The notes under the pieces are model-generated. The model saw nothing but the letters and a program-made list of their open reading frames with translations, was not told where the DNA came from and searched no databases. The translations under genes and the position numbers were made by a program. A DNA stretch of 64,000 bases from Enterobacter dykesii. GTDB taxonomy: Bacteria; Pseudomonadota; Gammaproteobacteria; Enterobacterales; Enterobacteriaceae. The first letter of the stretch is position 1; each line of letters starts with the position of its first letter. The stretch spans positions 1 through 64,000 of the forward strand of contig NZ_CP126604.1 of assembly GCF_008364625.2 (NCBI RefSeq), given 5' to 3'. Positions 12,006 through 24,620 of the stretch are shown in pieces.

Positions 12006-12031
12006 AAGCCCTGCTCCGGCAGGGCTTTTTT
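12006..12031 (+). terminator. ibpAB operon terminator
   Basis: AAGCCCTGC-TCCG-GCAGGGCTT with a following T run; a 9-bp perfect stem about 60 bases after the ibpB stop. Confidence 0.95.
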
Positions 12032-12110
12032 GTGCGCCATCGCCCATACAACCGACCCCAGCTCTGAGAGAATCCTTAGCATAACTAAGGTTATGATAAG
12101 GAAGTGGGTC

Positions 12111-13772
12111 ATGAGTGATATCGCGTTAACCGTCAGCGTGTTGGCCCTGGTCGCTGTTGTTGGCCTGTGGATAGGTAATATCAAAATCCGTGGCGTCGGG
12201 TTTGGGATAGGCGGGGTACTGTTTGGCGGCATTTTTGTCGGCCACTTCGCCGACAAGCTCGGGCTGGTCCTCAGCGCCGAGATGCTCCACTTTACTCAGG
12301 AGTTCGGTCTGATCCTCTTCGTTTATACCATCGGTATTCAGGTGGGACCGGGCTTTTTCGCCTCACTTCGGGTCTCCGGATTACGGCTCAACCTGTTTGC
12401 CCTCGGCATTGTGGTGATGGGCGGGCTGGTCACCGCCATTCTGCACAAAATCTTCGATATCCCGCTCCCCGTGGTGCTGGGCATTTTCTCCGGGGCGGTC
12501 ACCAACACGCCTGCGCTCGGTGCCGGGCAGCAAATCCTTCGCGATTTGGGCATCGAACCCGGCATTGTCGATCAGATGGGGATGAGCTACGCCATGGCCT
12601 ATCCGTTTGGGATTTGCGGCATTCTGCTCTCCATGTGGCTGGTACGCGTTCTGTTTCGCATTAACGTCGACAAAGAGGCGAAGGACCACGAAACCACGCT
12701 CACCAACGGCCATATGCCGATCAAAACCATCAACATTCGGGTCGATAACCCCAACCTGAACAATATGGCGATTCAGGACGTGCCGATCCTGAACAGCGCC
12801 AATATCATCTGCTCTCGCCTCAAGCGTGACGATATGCTGATGGTGCCCGCGCCCGGCACCGTCATTCAACAGGGCGATCTGCTCCACCTCGTCGGCCAGC
12901 CCGGAGATTTAAACAACGCTCGGCTGGTGATTGGTCAGGAAGTGGATACCTCGCTCTCAACCCGCGGTACCGACATGCGCGTGGAACGCGTTGTGGTGAC
13001 TAACGAGCACGTTCTCGGCAAGAAAATACGCGATCTGCAGGTAAAAGAGCGCTACGACGTAGTGATCTCCCGTCTCAACCGTGCGGGTGTTGAACTGGTC
13101 GCCAGCCCGGAGGCCAGCCTGCAGTTCGGGGATATCCTCAACCTGGTTGGGCGCCCGTCGTCCATCGACGCCGTCGCGGATATGGTGGGTAACGCCCAGC
13201 AAAAACTGCAGCAGGTGCAGATGCTGCCGGTGTTTATCGGCATCGGGCTCGGCGTGCTGCTCGGTTCTATTCCTGTGTACGTGCCGGGCTTCCCGGTGGC
13301 GCTTAAGCTGGGCCTGGCGGGCGGGCCGCTGATTATGGCGTTGATCCTCGGGCGTATCGGCTGCATCGGTAAGCTCTACTGGTTTATGCCGCCGAGCGCC
13401 AACCTGGCGCTGCGCGAGCTGGGTATCGTGCTGTTCCTGGCGGTGGTCGGCCTGAAATCCGGCGGTGACTTTGTCGATACCCTGGTCAGGGGCGAAGGGA
13501 TGAGTTGGGTCGGCTACGGTATTTTCATCACGGCGATCCCGCTGTTGACGGTAGGCATACTGGCGCGGATGTTCGCCAAAATGAATTACCTGACGCTGTG
13601 CGGGATGCTGGCGGGCTCCATGACCGATCCGCCCGCGCTGGCCTTTGCCAATAACCTGCACACTACCAGCGGCGCGGCAGCGCTCTCCTATGCCACCGTC
13701 TACCCGCTGGTGATGTTCCTGCGCATCATCACCCCGCAGCTACTGGCGGTGCTGTTCTGGGGGATGAGCTAG
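12111..13772 (+). CDS. yidE: YidE, AspT/YidE/YbjL antiporter-family membrane protein
   Basis: 553-residue inner-membrane protein with the family architecture: five to six N-terminal hydrophobic helices, two cytoplasmic TrkA-C/RCK-type domains (about 190-370, containing [12 protein letters not shown] and [11 protein letters not shown]), and a second membrane half. Duplicated motifs GPGFFASLR and GLKSGGDFV lie at equivalent places in both halves. Transport substrate unknown. Start ATG at 12111 after AAGGAAGTGGGTC gives MSDIALTVS as in E. coli. The 3' end overlaps the convergent yidP by 33 bases. Confidence 0.94.
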   Translation: MSDIALTVSVLALVAVVGLWIGNIKIRGVGFGIGGVLFGGIFVGHFADKLGLVLSAEMLHFTQEFGLILFVYTIGIQVGPGFFASLRVSGLRLNLFALGIVVMGGLVTAILHKIFDIPLPVVLGIFSGAVTNTPALGAGQQILRDLGIEPGIVDQMGMSYAMAYPFGICGILLSMWLVRVLFRINVDKEAKDHETTLTNGHMPIKTINIRVDNPNLNNMAIQDVPILNSANIICSRLKRDDMLMVPAPGTVIQQGDLLHLVGQPGDLNNARLVIGQEVDTSLSTRGTDMRVERVVVTNEHVLGKKIRDLQVKERYDVVISRLNRAGVELVASPEASLQFGDILNLVGRPSSIDAVADMVGNAQQKLQQVQMLPVFIGIGLGVLLGSIPVYVPGFPVALKLGLAGGPLIMALILGRIGCIGKLYWFMPPSANLALRELGIVLFLAVVGLKSGGDFVDTLVRGEGMSWVGYGIFITAIPLLTVGILARMFAKMNYLTLCGMLAGSMTDPPALAFANNLHTTSGAAALSYATVYPLVMFLRIITPQLLAVLFWGMS

Positions 13773-14486
13773 CAGCTCGTCCGGGTGGATGCGCCGCAGA
13801 TGGTAGTCCACCTGGTAATCACTGGTATTTCGGAACATCACGGAATAATTGAGGAACTCGCCGCTGTCGCTGTAGGAGAGAGAGGTAATTCGCAGCAGCG
13901 GCGTCTGTTCCGGCAGGTTCATATAACCGGCCAGCGTTTTATCTGCCAGCACCGGCGTCAGGCTCTCGTAGTTGCCGCTGATAGTGATCCCGCACTCCTT
14001 CTCGATGTAATCAAACTTAGACCCCTCAAGATGCGCCAGCGACAGATTGCGAAACAGCTTCACCGGCATAAAGCTGTCCTCCAGCATCAGCGGTTTCCCG
14101 TCCACGTAGCGCACCCGCCGGGAAAAATAGATCCTCTCATCCACCTGAATCCGCAGCTGGCTGGCAATGGCGGGCGGGGCGGGCATCACTTCGAACTGCA
14201 GCACCTTGCTCTGCACCTCTTTTCCCTGCTGACGCAGCACCTCCACCAGCCCGGTTAGATTGGTGGTTTCGTGGTGAACGTCTTTGCGTGAGACAAAGGT
14301 TCCGCTGCCGTGCCGTCGCTCAACCAGCCCCCAGCTCACCAGCAGATCCAGCGCCTTGCGGATGGTCATTCGCGCCACGCCGAACTCCTGCGCCAGCGTT
14401 TTTTCGCCGGGCAGCGGGCTGCCGATGTTGTAGTCCGACGAATTCAGCCGCAGCCGCAATCTGTCAGCAATGGATTTGTAGATCAC
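13740..14486 (-). CDS. yidP: GntR/HutC-family regulator YidP of the alpha-glucoside PTS genes
   Basis: 248-residue regulator with an N-terminal winged helix (about 1-70, with [12 protein letters not shown] as recognition region and RRHGSGTFV wing) and a C-terminal UTRA ligand domain (about 85-235, [16 protein letters not shown]). It starts at GTG 14486, giving MIYKSIADR as in E. coli YidP, after GAGAGGT. Divergent from the PTS gene at 14708, which it probably represses or activates in response to a phosphorylated alpha-glucoside. It overlaps the end of yidE. Confidence 0.92.
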   Translation of the reverse strand: MIYKSIADRLRLRLNSSDYNIGSPLPGEKTLAQEFGVARMTIRKALDLLVSWGLVERRHGSGTFVSRKDVHHETTNLTGLVEVLRQQGKEVQSKVLQFEVMPAPPAIASQLRIQVDERIYFSRRVRYVDGKPLMLEDSFMPVKLFRNLSLAHLEGSKFDYIEKECGITISGNYESLTPVLADKTLAGYMNLPEQTPLLRITSLSYSDSGEFLNYSVMFRNTSDYQVDYHLRRIHPDELLAHPPEQHRQ

Positions 14487-14487
14487 C

Positions 14488-14561
14488 AGTAGACCTCTCT
14501 GCCCTTATCAGGGCGTGGATTGTGTCCTGACATGTCCATATTTATGCCAAAAAGTAGACCT
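14488..14561. promoter_or_regulatory. Candidate YidP operator region (direct repeat)
   Basis: AGTAGACCT occurs at 14488-14496 and again at 14553-14561 in the divergent yidP-PTS intergenic region, 65 bases apart (about six helical turns). The first copy overlaps the yidP ribosome-binding site; the second is followed by GATTGGTC, a partial inverted match. That they bind YidP is inferred. Confidence 0.4.
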
Positions 14562-14707
14562 GATTGGTCAAAATAAAACCATGAATGCGATCACGAATCG
14601 CAGCGGCACGCCATGTTCGCGCATCAGTAAGTTCTTATGCTCACCTCAGGCCAGCAAAAAACCATAAAGGCCTCTACCCCTACAGGTTGTTTCATGAGGA
14701 TTTAAAA

Positions 14708-17649
<2,942 letters not shown>

Positions 17650-17656
17650 TCGTCCT

Positions 17657-17680
17657 GACCGGCATCGCCCGATGCCGGTC
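17657..17680 (+). terminator. Hairpin after the aglAB operon
   Basis: GACCGGCATC-gccc-GATGCCGGTC, a 10-bp perfect stem eight bases after the aglB stop, followed by TCCTTGTCCTT. The T tract is weak, so termination may be partial or factor-aided. Confidence 0.7.
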
Positions 17681-17741
17681 TCCTTGTCCTTATCGATTTA
17701 CGCTATGCTGAAGCCTGCCCGAAGCACGACAAGGAACCTTC

Positions 17742-18089
17742 ATGAAAATTTCCCGCCTCGGCGAAGCGCCGGACTACCGCTTCTCTCTGGCCAATGAACG
17801 CACGTTTTTAGCGTGGATCCGCACGGCGCTGGGCTTTCTGGCAGCAGGCGTCGGCCTCGATCAGCTCGCACCTGATTTCGCCACGCCGCTGATTCGCGAA
17901 GTGCTGGCGCTGCTGCTGTGCCTGTTCGCGGGCGTGCTGGCGATATACGGCTACCTGCGCTGGCTGCGCAATGAGAAGGCGATGCGTCTGAAGCAGGATC
18001 TGCCCTATACGCGCGGGCTGCTGATCATCAGCACGATTCTGCTGACGGTGGCGGGCGTGGTAATGGTGCTGGTGTTCTATGGCGGATAG
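17742..18089 (+). CDS. yidH: YidH, DUF202 inner-membrane protein
   Basis: 115-residue protein with a conserved N-terminal segment FSLANERTFLAWIRTALGFLAAG typical of DUF202, and three predicted membrane helices (about 25-45, 50-68, 92-112). Function unknown. It overlaps yidG by 11 bases, and both belong to the same family, so they probably form a hetero-oligomer. Confidence 0.93.
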   Translation: MKISRLGEAPDYRFSLANERTFLAWIRTALGFLAAGVGLDQLAPDFATPLIREVLALLLCLFAGVLAIYGYLRWLRNEKAMRLKQDLPYTRGLLIISTILLTVAGVVMVLVFYGG

Positions 18090-18426
18090 CCGCAAAGCGC
18101 GGCGCGAAGCGGACCCCGGCCTGCAGCCGGAGCGGACGTCGCTGGCCTGGCTGCGCACGCTGCTGGGGTATGGCGCGCTGATTGCCCTGGCGATTAAGCA
18201 CAACTGGCACCGCACAGGGGTGCCATTCTGGATTTCTATTGTTGTGCTGGCGCTGGTGGCCATCATTTTATGGCGCTATACCCGCAGCCGTAACCTGATG
18301 GACGTGGCGCAGAATGATTTTGTACAGCCGAAGGCGGTGCGGGATAAATTCCTGATCGCCCTGGCCGTGCTGTTGCTGTCGCTGCTGTTTGCGGTAACCC
18401 ATCTACAGGTTATTTTTTCCCTTTAG
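18079..18426 (+). CDS. yidG: YidG, DUF202 inner-membrane protein
   Basis: 115-residue DUF202 paralogue of YidH with the motif [19 protein letters not shown] and three hydrophobic segments. It starts 11 bases inside yidH. Its 3' end overlaps the convergent dsdA by 17 bases. Function unknown. Confidence 0.92.
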   Translation: MADSRKARREADPGLQPERTSLAWLRTLLGYGALIALAIKHNWHRTGVPFWISIVVLALVAIILWRYTRSRNLMDVAQNDFVQPKAVRDKFLIALAVLLLSLLFAVTHLQVIFSL

Positions 18427-19699
18427 CCAGATACTTCGCCATCTCGTCTTCCGGCACCATACCGCCGCCGGTCGCCCACACCAGGTGGGTAACGCTGGCA
18501 TCTGAAGGCACGCGCACCGGCCCGGCCATGCCCGCCAGCGCGGACGGCTCCAGACGGATCCCTTCCTCCTGCGCCAGCCAGCCGAGCATGTCGTACATGC
18601 TCTGATCGGAGAGCGTATAGAACCCGTCAAGCAGACGCTCCATCGCACGGCCCACGAAGCCCGACGCGCGTCCTACCGCCAGACCGTCCGCCGCCGTCAC
18701 GTTATCAATGCCCAGATCCTGCACCGCGATTTCATCGTGCAAGCCGGTGTAAACGCCCAGCAGCATGCACGGGGAGTGCGTTGGCTCCGCGAAGAAGCAG
18801 TGGACGTTATCTCCAAAGGCCAGCTTCAGGCCAAACGCCACGCCGCCAGGGCCGCCGCCGACGCCGCACGGCAGGTAGACGTGCAGGGGATGATCCGCAT
18901 CCACTACGAGGCCCTGTTCGGCAAACTGCGCCTTCAGGCGCTCGCCCGCCACCGCATAGCCCAGGAATAAGGTGCGGGAATTTTCATCGTCAATGAAGAA
19001 ACAGTTCGGATCGCTTTCCGCCGCTTTTCGTCCCTGCTCTACCGCCACGCCGTAATCCTGCTCATATTCCACTACGATGACGCCGTGGCTGCGCAGTTTG
19101 GCTTTCTTCCACTCGCGGGCGTCGGCGGACATATGTACCGTCACCTTAAAGCCGATGCGGGCGCTCATAATGCCGATGGACATCCCGAGGTTGCCGGTTG
19201 AGCCTACCGCAATGCTGTACTGGCTGAAGAAGTCCTTAAAGCGCGGCTCCAGCAGAATGCTGTAGTCGTCGTCGATGCTCAGCAACCCGGCGTCCAGCGC
19301 CAGTTTCTCCGCATGGGTCAGCACCTCATAGATACCGCCGCGCGCTTTAATCGAGCCGGAAATCGGCAGATGGCTGTCTTTTTTCAGCAGCAGCGTGCCG
19401 GGAATAGATTGAGCCAATTCTTTCTCCAGCCGCGCCTGCATTGCCGGGATCGCGACCAGTTCGGATTCGATAATCCCGCCCGTTGCCGCCGTTTCCGGGA
19501 AGGCTTTCGCCAGATACGGCGCGAAGCGTTTCAGGCGCGCGTGCGCGTCGTCCACGTCGGCTTTGGTCAGCCCAACATAGGGGAGCCCTTCAGCAAGCGT
19601 CGTGGTGCGCGGGTTAAGCCAGGTGGTTTCTTTCAGGGCAACCAGATCCTCAACCAGAGGAAACTGTGCGGTTAAAGTAGTGATAGTTGCGTTTTCCAT
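18410..19699 (-). CDS. dsdA: D-serine dehydratase
   Basis: PLP enzyme converting D-serine to pyruvate and ammonia. The 429-residue protein carries the PLP Lys118 in SGSIKARGG, the SxxN loop GSTGN at 166-170 and the glycine-rich phosphate loop CGVGGGPGG at 278-286. Compared with my recollection of E. coli DsdA (442 residues) the segment between MAGPVRV and [10 protein letters not shown] is about 13 residues shorter. The active-site motifs are intact. Second gene of dsdX-dsdA, 17 bases after dsdX. Confidence 0.95.
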   Translation of the reverse strand: MENATITTLTAQFPLVEDLVALKETTWLNPRTTTLAEGLPYVGLTKADVDDAHARLKRFAPYLAKAFPETAATGGIIESELVAIPAMQARLEKELAQSIPGTLLLKKDSHLPISGSIKARGGIYEVLTHAEKLALDAGLLSIDDDYSILLEPRFKDFFSQYSIAVGSTGNLGMSIGIMSARIGFKVTVHMSADAREWKKAKLRSHGVIVVEYEQDYGVAVEQGRKAAESDPNCFFIDDENSRTLFLGYAVAGERLKAQFAEQGLVVDADHPLHVYLPCGVGGGPGGVAFGLKLAFGDNVHCFFAEPTHSPCMLLGVYTGLHDEIAVQDLGIDNVTAADGLAVGRASGFVGRAMERLLDGFYTLSDQSMYDMLGWLAQEEGIRLEPSALAGMAGPVRVPSDASVTHLVWATGGGMVPEDEMAKYLAKGKK

Positions 19700-19716
19700 A
19701 ATACGTCTCTTCGCGC

Positions 19717-21054
19717 TCAGATAATGAAGGAAAGCAGGAATGTGCCGACAAGTGCAAGCACCGAGGCGATAAACGTCGCCGTCGTATAGTATTTGAAGGT
19801 CTCATTCAGGGTCGCGCCGCAGTATTGCTTCACCAGCCAGAAGAGGGAATCGGTCACGATCGTGCAGCCAATGGCGCCGGAACCGATGGCAATGGTGATG
19901 ATCTCCGGGCTCACGTTCGGATAAAGCGGCAGCATCGGCGCAACTATCGCCGTGGCGCCCATCATGGCCACCGTCGCGGAGCCGACGGCGGCATGCAGCA
20001 CCAGCGCCACCAGCCAGGCGAGCAGGATAGGGTGCATGTGCAGGTTCGAGAGAATATGCGCCAGCGAGTCCGCCAGTCCGCTGGTTTTCAGGATGGCGTT
20101 AAACGCGCCGCCCGCGCCGATAATCAGCAAAATGTTGGCGATAGAGCCGAAGCCGTGCTCGGTGTGCGTCAGCATCGTGCCCATGCCCATATGCTGGCGT
20201 ATCCCCAGCAGGTAGTAGGCGACAAACACGGCGATAAACATGGCGGTGATCGGGTTGCCGATAAACTCCAGCAGCGTATACAGCGTGCCTTCTTTCGCCA
20301 TATTCAGCTCGGCAATGGTTTTCACCAGCATCAGGGCAATCGGCAGCAGCACCGTGAACAGCGTGGCGCCCAGCGACGGCAGGGTGTTCTCTTCCCGCAC
20401 CTTCAGATCTGAAAATTCCGCCGGAACCGGTTTAAACGGCAGGCGATTGCCGAGCAGCTTCAGGAACAGCGGGCCGCCGACCAGCGAGGCCATCAGGCCC
20501 ACCAGCAGGCCGTAGACGATCACCGTTCCGACGTCCGCGCCTAATTTATTGGTCACAAACAGCGCGGCCGGATGCGGCGGCACCACGCAGTGCACCGCCA
20601 TCAGCGCGGTACAGAGCGGAATGGCCAGCTTGAGCAGCGATGTGTTGGTCTTTTTGGCGATGGAAAACGCCAGCGGGATCAGCAGTACTACGCCCACTTC
20701 CACAAACAGCGTAATGCCGCAGATAAGGCCCACCAGCACCATAATCACGTCCGCCGATAGCCAGCGGCAGCGCTGCAGGGCGATCCCGATGCGCTCTGCC
20801 GCGCCGGAGACTTCCATCATCTTGCCGAGAATGGTGCCCAGACCAATCACCGCCGCCAGGAAGCCCAGCGTACCGCCAATTCCGCTCTCAATGGCGTTCA
20901 CCATATCCAGCGGGCTCATCCCCATCATCGCGCCGACGAAAAAGCTCGCCAGCAGCAGCGCGAGGAACGGGTGAAACTTCAGCTTAACGATGGTTAAAAC
21001 AATCAACACAATGCTGACCAGCAGCGTTGCCACAACCCAGACCTGAGATCCCAT
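19717..21054 (-). CDS. dsdX: D-serine transporter DsdX (GntP family)
   Basis: 445-residue GntP-family proton symporter with about 12 membrane helices. Characteristic stretches include [31 protein letters not shown] and [13 protein letters not shown], known from gluconate/D-serine permeases. ATG follows GAGGTGAGAT. It leads the dsdXA operon and is divergent from dsdC, the DsdC-activated arrangement known in E. coli. Confidence 0.95.
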   Translation of the reverse strand: MGSQVWVVATLLVSIVLIVLTIVKLKFHPFLALLLASFFVGAMMGMSPLDMVNAIESGIGGTLGFLAAVIGLGTILGKMMEVSGAAERIGIALQRCRWLSADVIMVLVGLICGITLFVEVGVVLLIPLAFSIAKKTNTSLLKLAIPLCTALMAVHCVVPPHPAALFVTNKLGADVGTVIVYGLLVGLMASLVGGPLFLKLLGNRLPFKPVPAEFSDLKVREENTLPSLGATLFTVLLPIALMLVKTIAELNMAKEGTLYTLLEFIGNPITAMFIAVFVAYYLLGIRQHMGMGTMLTHTEHGFGSIANILLIIGAGGAFNAILKTSGLADSLAHILSNLHMHPILLAWLVALVLHAAVGSATVAMMGATAIVAPMLPLYPNVSPEIITIAIGSGAIGCTIVTDSLFWLVKQYCGATLNETFKYYTTATFIASVLALVGTFLLSFII

Positions 21055-21258
21055 ATCTCACCTCACCCTTATGTCATCTGTGGGTATTGGACGAAAAAAC
21101 GGCGGGGGCTGACAAACGATATAAATTGGCGTTCAGGTGAGCCAGATTGGATCAACTGAGTGACTGCGCTCTAAAAAGCGCACTTAATGCGTATTAGGTT
21201 CACATAAATTCACCCTTGAGCGGTATGCTGAGCGCAGAAACCCCGCGTGAGAATTGTG
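21055..21258. promoter_or_regulatory. dsdX-dsdC divergent control region
   Basis: About 200 bases between divergent dsdX and dsdC. By analogy with E. coli it should hold the DsdC operator and the dsdXA promoter. I do not see an operator palindrome I can define with confidence. Confidence 0.5.
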
Positions 21259-22185
21259 ATGACCGATGCTAATGAAGCCAGAAACCGCCTGTTAAACGGC
21301 TGGCAGCTGTCGAAAATGTATACCTTTGAAGTGGCCGCCCGGCATGAGTCCTTCGCCCTGGCGGCGGAGGAGCTGTCGCTCAGCCCCAGCGCGGTGAGCC
21401 ACCGCATCAACCTGCTGGAAGAGGAGCTGGGCATACAGCTGTTCGTCCGCTCGCACCGTAAAGTCGAGCTGACGCAGGAGGGAAAGCGCGTTTACTGGAC
21501 GCTGAAATCGTCCCTCGATACCCTGAATCAGGAGATCCTGGACATCAAAAACCAGGCGCTGTCCGGCACGCTGACGGTCTACTCCCGGCCGTCGATCGCC
21601 CAGTGCTGGCTGGTGCCCATGCTGGGGGACTTTACCCGCCGCTATCCGTCGATTTCACTCACCGTCCTGACCGGCAATGATTACGTTAATATGCAGCGAA
21701 CGGGCGTCGATCTGGCGCTCTATTTCGACGATACGCCGCCAAACCACCTCTCTCATCACTTCCTGATGGACGAGGAGATTTTGCCCGTCTGCTCGCCGCA
21801 GTATGCCCGCGAGCATGAACTGCTGAAAAACCCCGATAACCTCAGCCACTGCACGCTACTGCATGACCGTCAGGCCTGGAGCAACGATTCCGGCACGGAT
21901 GAGTGGCTGAGCTGGGCGCAACACTTTGCGGTGAATATGCCGCCATCGTCGGGCATTGGTTTCGATCGTTCCGATTTAGCGATTATTGCGGCCATCAACC
22001 ACGTCGGCGTCGCGATGGGCAGAAAGCGGCTGGTGCAGAAACGGCTTGAGCGGGGCGAGCTTATCGCCCCGTTTGGTGAAAAAACTCTGAAATGCCATCA
22101 GCACTACTATATCTCGACGCTTTCAGGCCGACAGTGGCCGAAAATAGATGCCTTTATCGGCTGGCTGAGAGAACTGGCAGGTTGA
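21259..22185 (+). CDS. dsdC: LysR-type activator of D-serine genes DsdC
   Basis: Activates dsdXA in response to D-serine. 308 residues with N-terminal HTH (AAEELSLSPSAVSHRINLLEEEL) and a sensor domain that is nearly that of E. coli DsdC (SRPSIAQCWLVPMLGDFTRRYPS region). GTG at 21247 is in frame, but ATG 21259 with GTGAGAA six bases upstream is the better start. Confidence 0.94.
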   Translation: MTDANEARNRLLNGWQLSKMYTFEVAARHESFALAAEELSLSPSAVSHRINLLEEELGIQLFVRSHRKVELTQEGKRVYWTLKSSLDTLNQEILDIKNQALSGTLTVYSRPSIAQCWLVPMLGDFTRRYPSISLTVLTGNDYVNMQRTGVDLALYFDDTPPNHLSHHFLMDEEILPVCSPQYAREHELLKNPDNLSHCTLLHDRQAWSNDSGTDEWLSWAQHFAVNMPPSSGIGFDRSDLAIIAAINHVGVAMGRKRLVQKRLERGELIAPFGEKTLKCHQHYYISTLSGRQWPKIDAFIGWLRELAG

Positions 22186-22269
22186 AGAATTATTACGCTT
22201 TCGCTCTACACGGAATGTGAAAAAGCGTGCTAAATACAGGTAATGCTTTCGATTTATCCAGGGTAAACC

Positions 22270-23358
22270 GTGTTAAAGCCTTTTATTGTCTCTGCATTAT
22301 TGATCTCTTCCGGTTGGGCGATTGCCGCTGAGCCGCCGCTGACGGCTGCCCGTTATGCGCAGCAGATGGGCGTCGGGATGGATGTGGACTGGGCGCGCAC
22401 CGAGCGCGGCATACGCGAATTCGACCCGCTGGTAGTACGCGATTTTCGTGCAAAAGGCATTACCCACGTGCGCATTCGTGTAGCCGATGAACCGACGGAA
22501 GCGCGGCTGATCCACCTACGCAAGCTGGTGGAAGCCTGTGAGCAGTATGGCGTGATCCCGATTATCGCTTATCAGGCTGATGAATATAAAAACGACCCGA
22601 AAGCCGATAACGAGAAAGAGACGATTAACTGGTGGATTGCCGTGGCGCACTATTTTGGTCAGAGCTATCCGCTGCTGGGTTTTGATCTCATCTATGAGCC
22701 GGCCGACAAGCTTAACCACAACCTTGCGTCGCTAAACCGCGTGTATGAAAAAACCATTAAAGCGATCCACGACATGGATCCGCAGCGCATGATCTTTATT
22801 GCGCCACGCCTGCGCGCCGCGCCGGAGGATTTATCCAGCCTGAAGCTGCCTGCGCACAGCCAAAACTACCTGCTGGCGGAGTGGCATATTTTCCCGTGGG
22901 GGCCGCTGAAAAATAGCGGTAAATACCCGTGGACGTCCGGCACGGCGGCGGAGAAAGCGGCTATCCATAATCGCATCAATACCGCGCTGCGCTGGCAGCA
23001 AAAAACCGGGCACGTTAGCTGGGTCGGGGGCTGGGGCGTGGGAGAGTCAAACCACCTCACGCCAACCGCTTCGCAAATGGCGTTCTCCACCTTTATGGCC
23101 TGCGAGCTGCAAAAGGCGAAAATCCCGTATGCGCTGAACGCGGATTTCCAGTTTTACGACGGGGAAGAGGGGGCCTGGCGGCCCGCGCCGGAGCCGTTGC
23201 TGCAGGCGATGATTGCGCCCGTCTGCGAAAAGCCCGGCGAGAAGCCGGGCCATCATGCGGTTAAACCGGCTGCTCGTGATGCGGAACACGCGACGCCAGC
23301 GGCAGCCAGCACAGTAAAATCAGCAGCCCCATCAGCGTCATCAGCAGGCCCAAACTAG
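22270..23358 (+). CDS. Secreted GH5-like (cellulase-fold) protein with altered active site
   Basis: 362 residues with a signal peptide (about 1-20, cleavage after AIAA). The mature part follows the GH5 TIM-barrel pattern: a conserved strand-4 Glu143 but in YEP rather than NEP, a conserved EWHIFPWG (204-211) and a strand-7 motif VGGWG (252-256) where catalytic GH5 enzymes read VGEFG/VGEWG. The nucleophile Glu thus appears replaced by Gly254. Start is GTG 22270 after CCAGGG. The last about 40 residues (after CEKPG) are low-complexity and are encoded opposite the emrD terminator and 3' end. It may be a degenerate enzyme or a binding protein. Confidence 0.75.
   Translation: MLKPFIVSALLISSGWAIAAEPPLTAARYAQQMGVGMDVDWARTERGIREFDPLVVRDFRAKGITHVRIRVADEPTEARLIHLRKLVEACEQYGVIPIIAYQADEYKNDPKADNEKETINWWIAVAHYFGQSYPLLGFDLIYEPADKLNHNLASLNRVYEKTIKAIHDMDPQRMIFIAPRLRAAPEDLSSLKLPAHSQNYLLAEWHIFPWGPLKNSGKYPWTSGTAAEKAAIHNRINTALRWQQKTGHVSWVGGWGVGESNHLTPTASQMAFSTFMACELQKAKIPYALNADFQFYDGEEGAWRPAPEPLLQAMIAPVCEKPGEKPGHHAVKPAARDAEHATPAAASTVKSAAPSASSAGPN
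23227..23250 (-). terminator. emrD terminator inside the GH5-like gene
   Basis: On the minus strand GCCCGGC-TTCTC-GCCGGGC followed by TTTTC, ten bases after the emrD stop. It lies within the coding region of the convergent GH5-like gene. Confidence 0.8.
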
Positions 23359-24445
23359 CCTGCCCGGTCTGCGGCATCATCGCCGAGAGCCAGGCCAGCG
23401 CGCCGGAGCCGATATTCTGCAAACCGCCCACCAGCGCACCAGCCGTGCCTGCGAGGAACGGGAACGGCTCCATCGCGCCGCTGGTCGCCAGCGGGAACAG
23501 CATCCCCGCGCCGAAGAAGAACAGCGCTGCCGGGATGAGCAGCGTCCAGACCGTCATCACGCCAAACAGCCCCGGTATCCACATCATCAGACCCGCCAGC
23601 AGGCAGCTGATCACCGACTGCCACATCAGGGTGGAGAAACGTTTGTTCGGGCGTCCGGCAAACCACGCGCCGAAGAACGCCGCCGGGATCGGCAGAATAA
23701 ACAGAATACTCACCACCATGCTGCTCAGGCCCAGCCCCGCGCCCAGCAGCACGCCAGAACAGGCTTCAAACACCGCAATGCCCGCCAGGCCGCCGATGAG
23801 CATCAGCAGGTAGCAGGTAAACGACCCGTTGCCGAACAGCGTTTTATAGCTGGTGATAAGCTTCGTGCGCGGCGCGTCCTGCGGGCGCGTTTCCGGCATC
23901 CAGCGCGCCATGCTGAAGGTGACAATCACGCACAGCACCAGCAGGAAGGCGTAGCAGGCGCGCCAGGACCACATCGTGTCCAGCAGGCCGCCAATCAGCG
24001 GGGCGAGAAGCGGGCTGACCAGAATACCCATATTCAACAGGCTGTTGGCATGACGGAGCTGTGTACCCTGATACATATCGCGCGGTAAGGTTCGCGCCAT
24101 CACCCCGCCGACGCCGGTCCCGACACCCTGCAGGGCGCTGGCGGCTATCAGTACGGTCAGGCTGTGCGTGGTAATGGCAATCACCGTCGCCACCATGAAA
24201 ATGCTCATGCCCACCAGGATCACCGGGCGACGCCCGACGCGGTCAGACAGCGGGCCGTAGAAGAGCTGCGAAACGCCATAGGTCAGCAGGTAGGCTGCCA
24301 TCACGCTCTGCACCGCGCCCTCGCGGACGTTCAATTCCTTTGCCATGTCGGCAATCGCCGGAATGTAGATGGTTTGTGCCATCTGACCGACGGCCACCAG
24401 TAACACCAGCATCAACAATAAGTTAACGTTCCTTTGTTTTTTCAT
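23261..24445 (-). CDS. emrD: Multidrug efflux protein EmrD (MFS, 12 TMS)
   Basis: Proton-driven drug exporter of the major facilitator superfamily. From ATG 24445 the product is 394 residues, the E. coli length, beginning MKKQRNVNLLLMLVLL. The loop 2-3 motif SDRVGRRPVILVGMS and repeated hydrophobic helices are present. Longer in-frame starts upstream are rejected. Its 3' end is overlapped by the antisense GH5-like gene for 98 bases. Confidence 0.96.
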   Translation of the reverse strand: MKKQRNVNLLLMLVLLVAVGQMAQTIYIPAIADMAKELNVREGAVQSVMAAYLLTYGVSQLFYGPLSDRVGRRPVILVGMSIFMVATVIAITTHSLTVLIAASALQGVGTGVGGVMARTLPRDMYQGTQLRHANSLLNMGILVSPLLAPLIGGLLDTMWSWRACYAFLLVLCVIVTFSMARWMPETRPQDAPRTKLITSYKTLFGNGSFTCYLLMLIGGLAGIAVFEACSGVLLGAGLGLSSMVVSILFILPIPAAFFGAWFAGRPNKRFSTLMWQSVISCLLAGLMMWIPGLFGVMTVWTLLIPAALFFFGAGMLFPLATSGAMEPFPFLAGTAGALVGGLQNIGSGALAWLSAMMPQTGQASLGLLMTLMGLLILLCWLPLASRVPHHEQPV

Positions 24446-24620
24446 GTCGCTGAATACTTTTGCCAAAAGAGAAAAATGAAGAATAAGTGACTGCGCATTC
24501 CCATAAATGCGCGAAGAATCTACCACAGAGAGATGACAATTTAAGCATTGTCGTGGTGAATGAAAAAACCGGGAAAGGCAGGATTTGTAAACAAGATCGG
24601 CAACTAATGTTGCCAGTGAT

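Noticed and set aside
14586-14602. TGCGATCACGAATCGCA palindrome upstream of the alpha-glucoside PTS gene as a CRP site
   Set aside because: Arms are separated by five bases and the core is TGCGA, so spacing and sequence do not fit CRP well.
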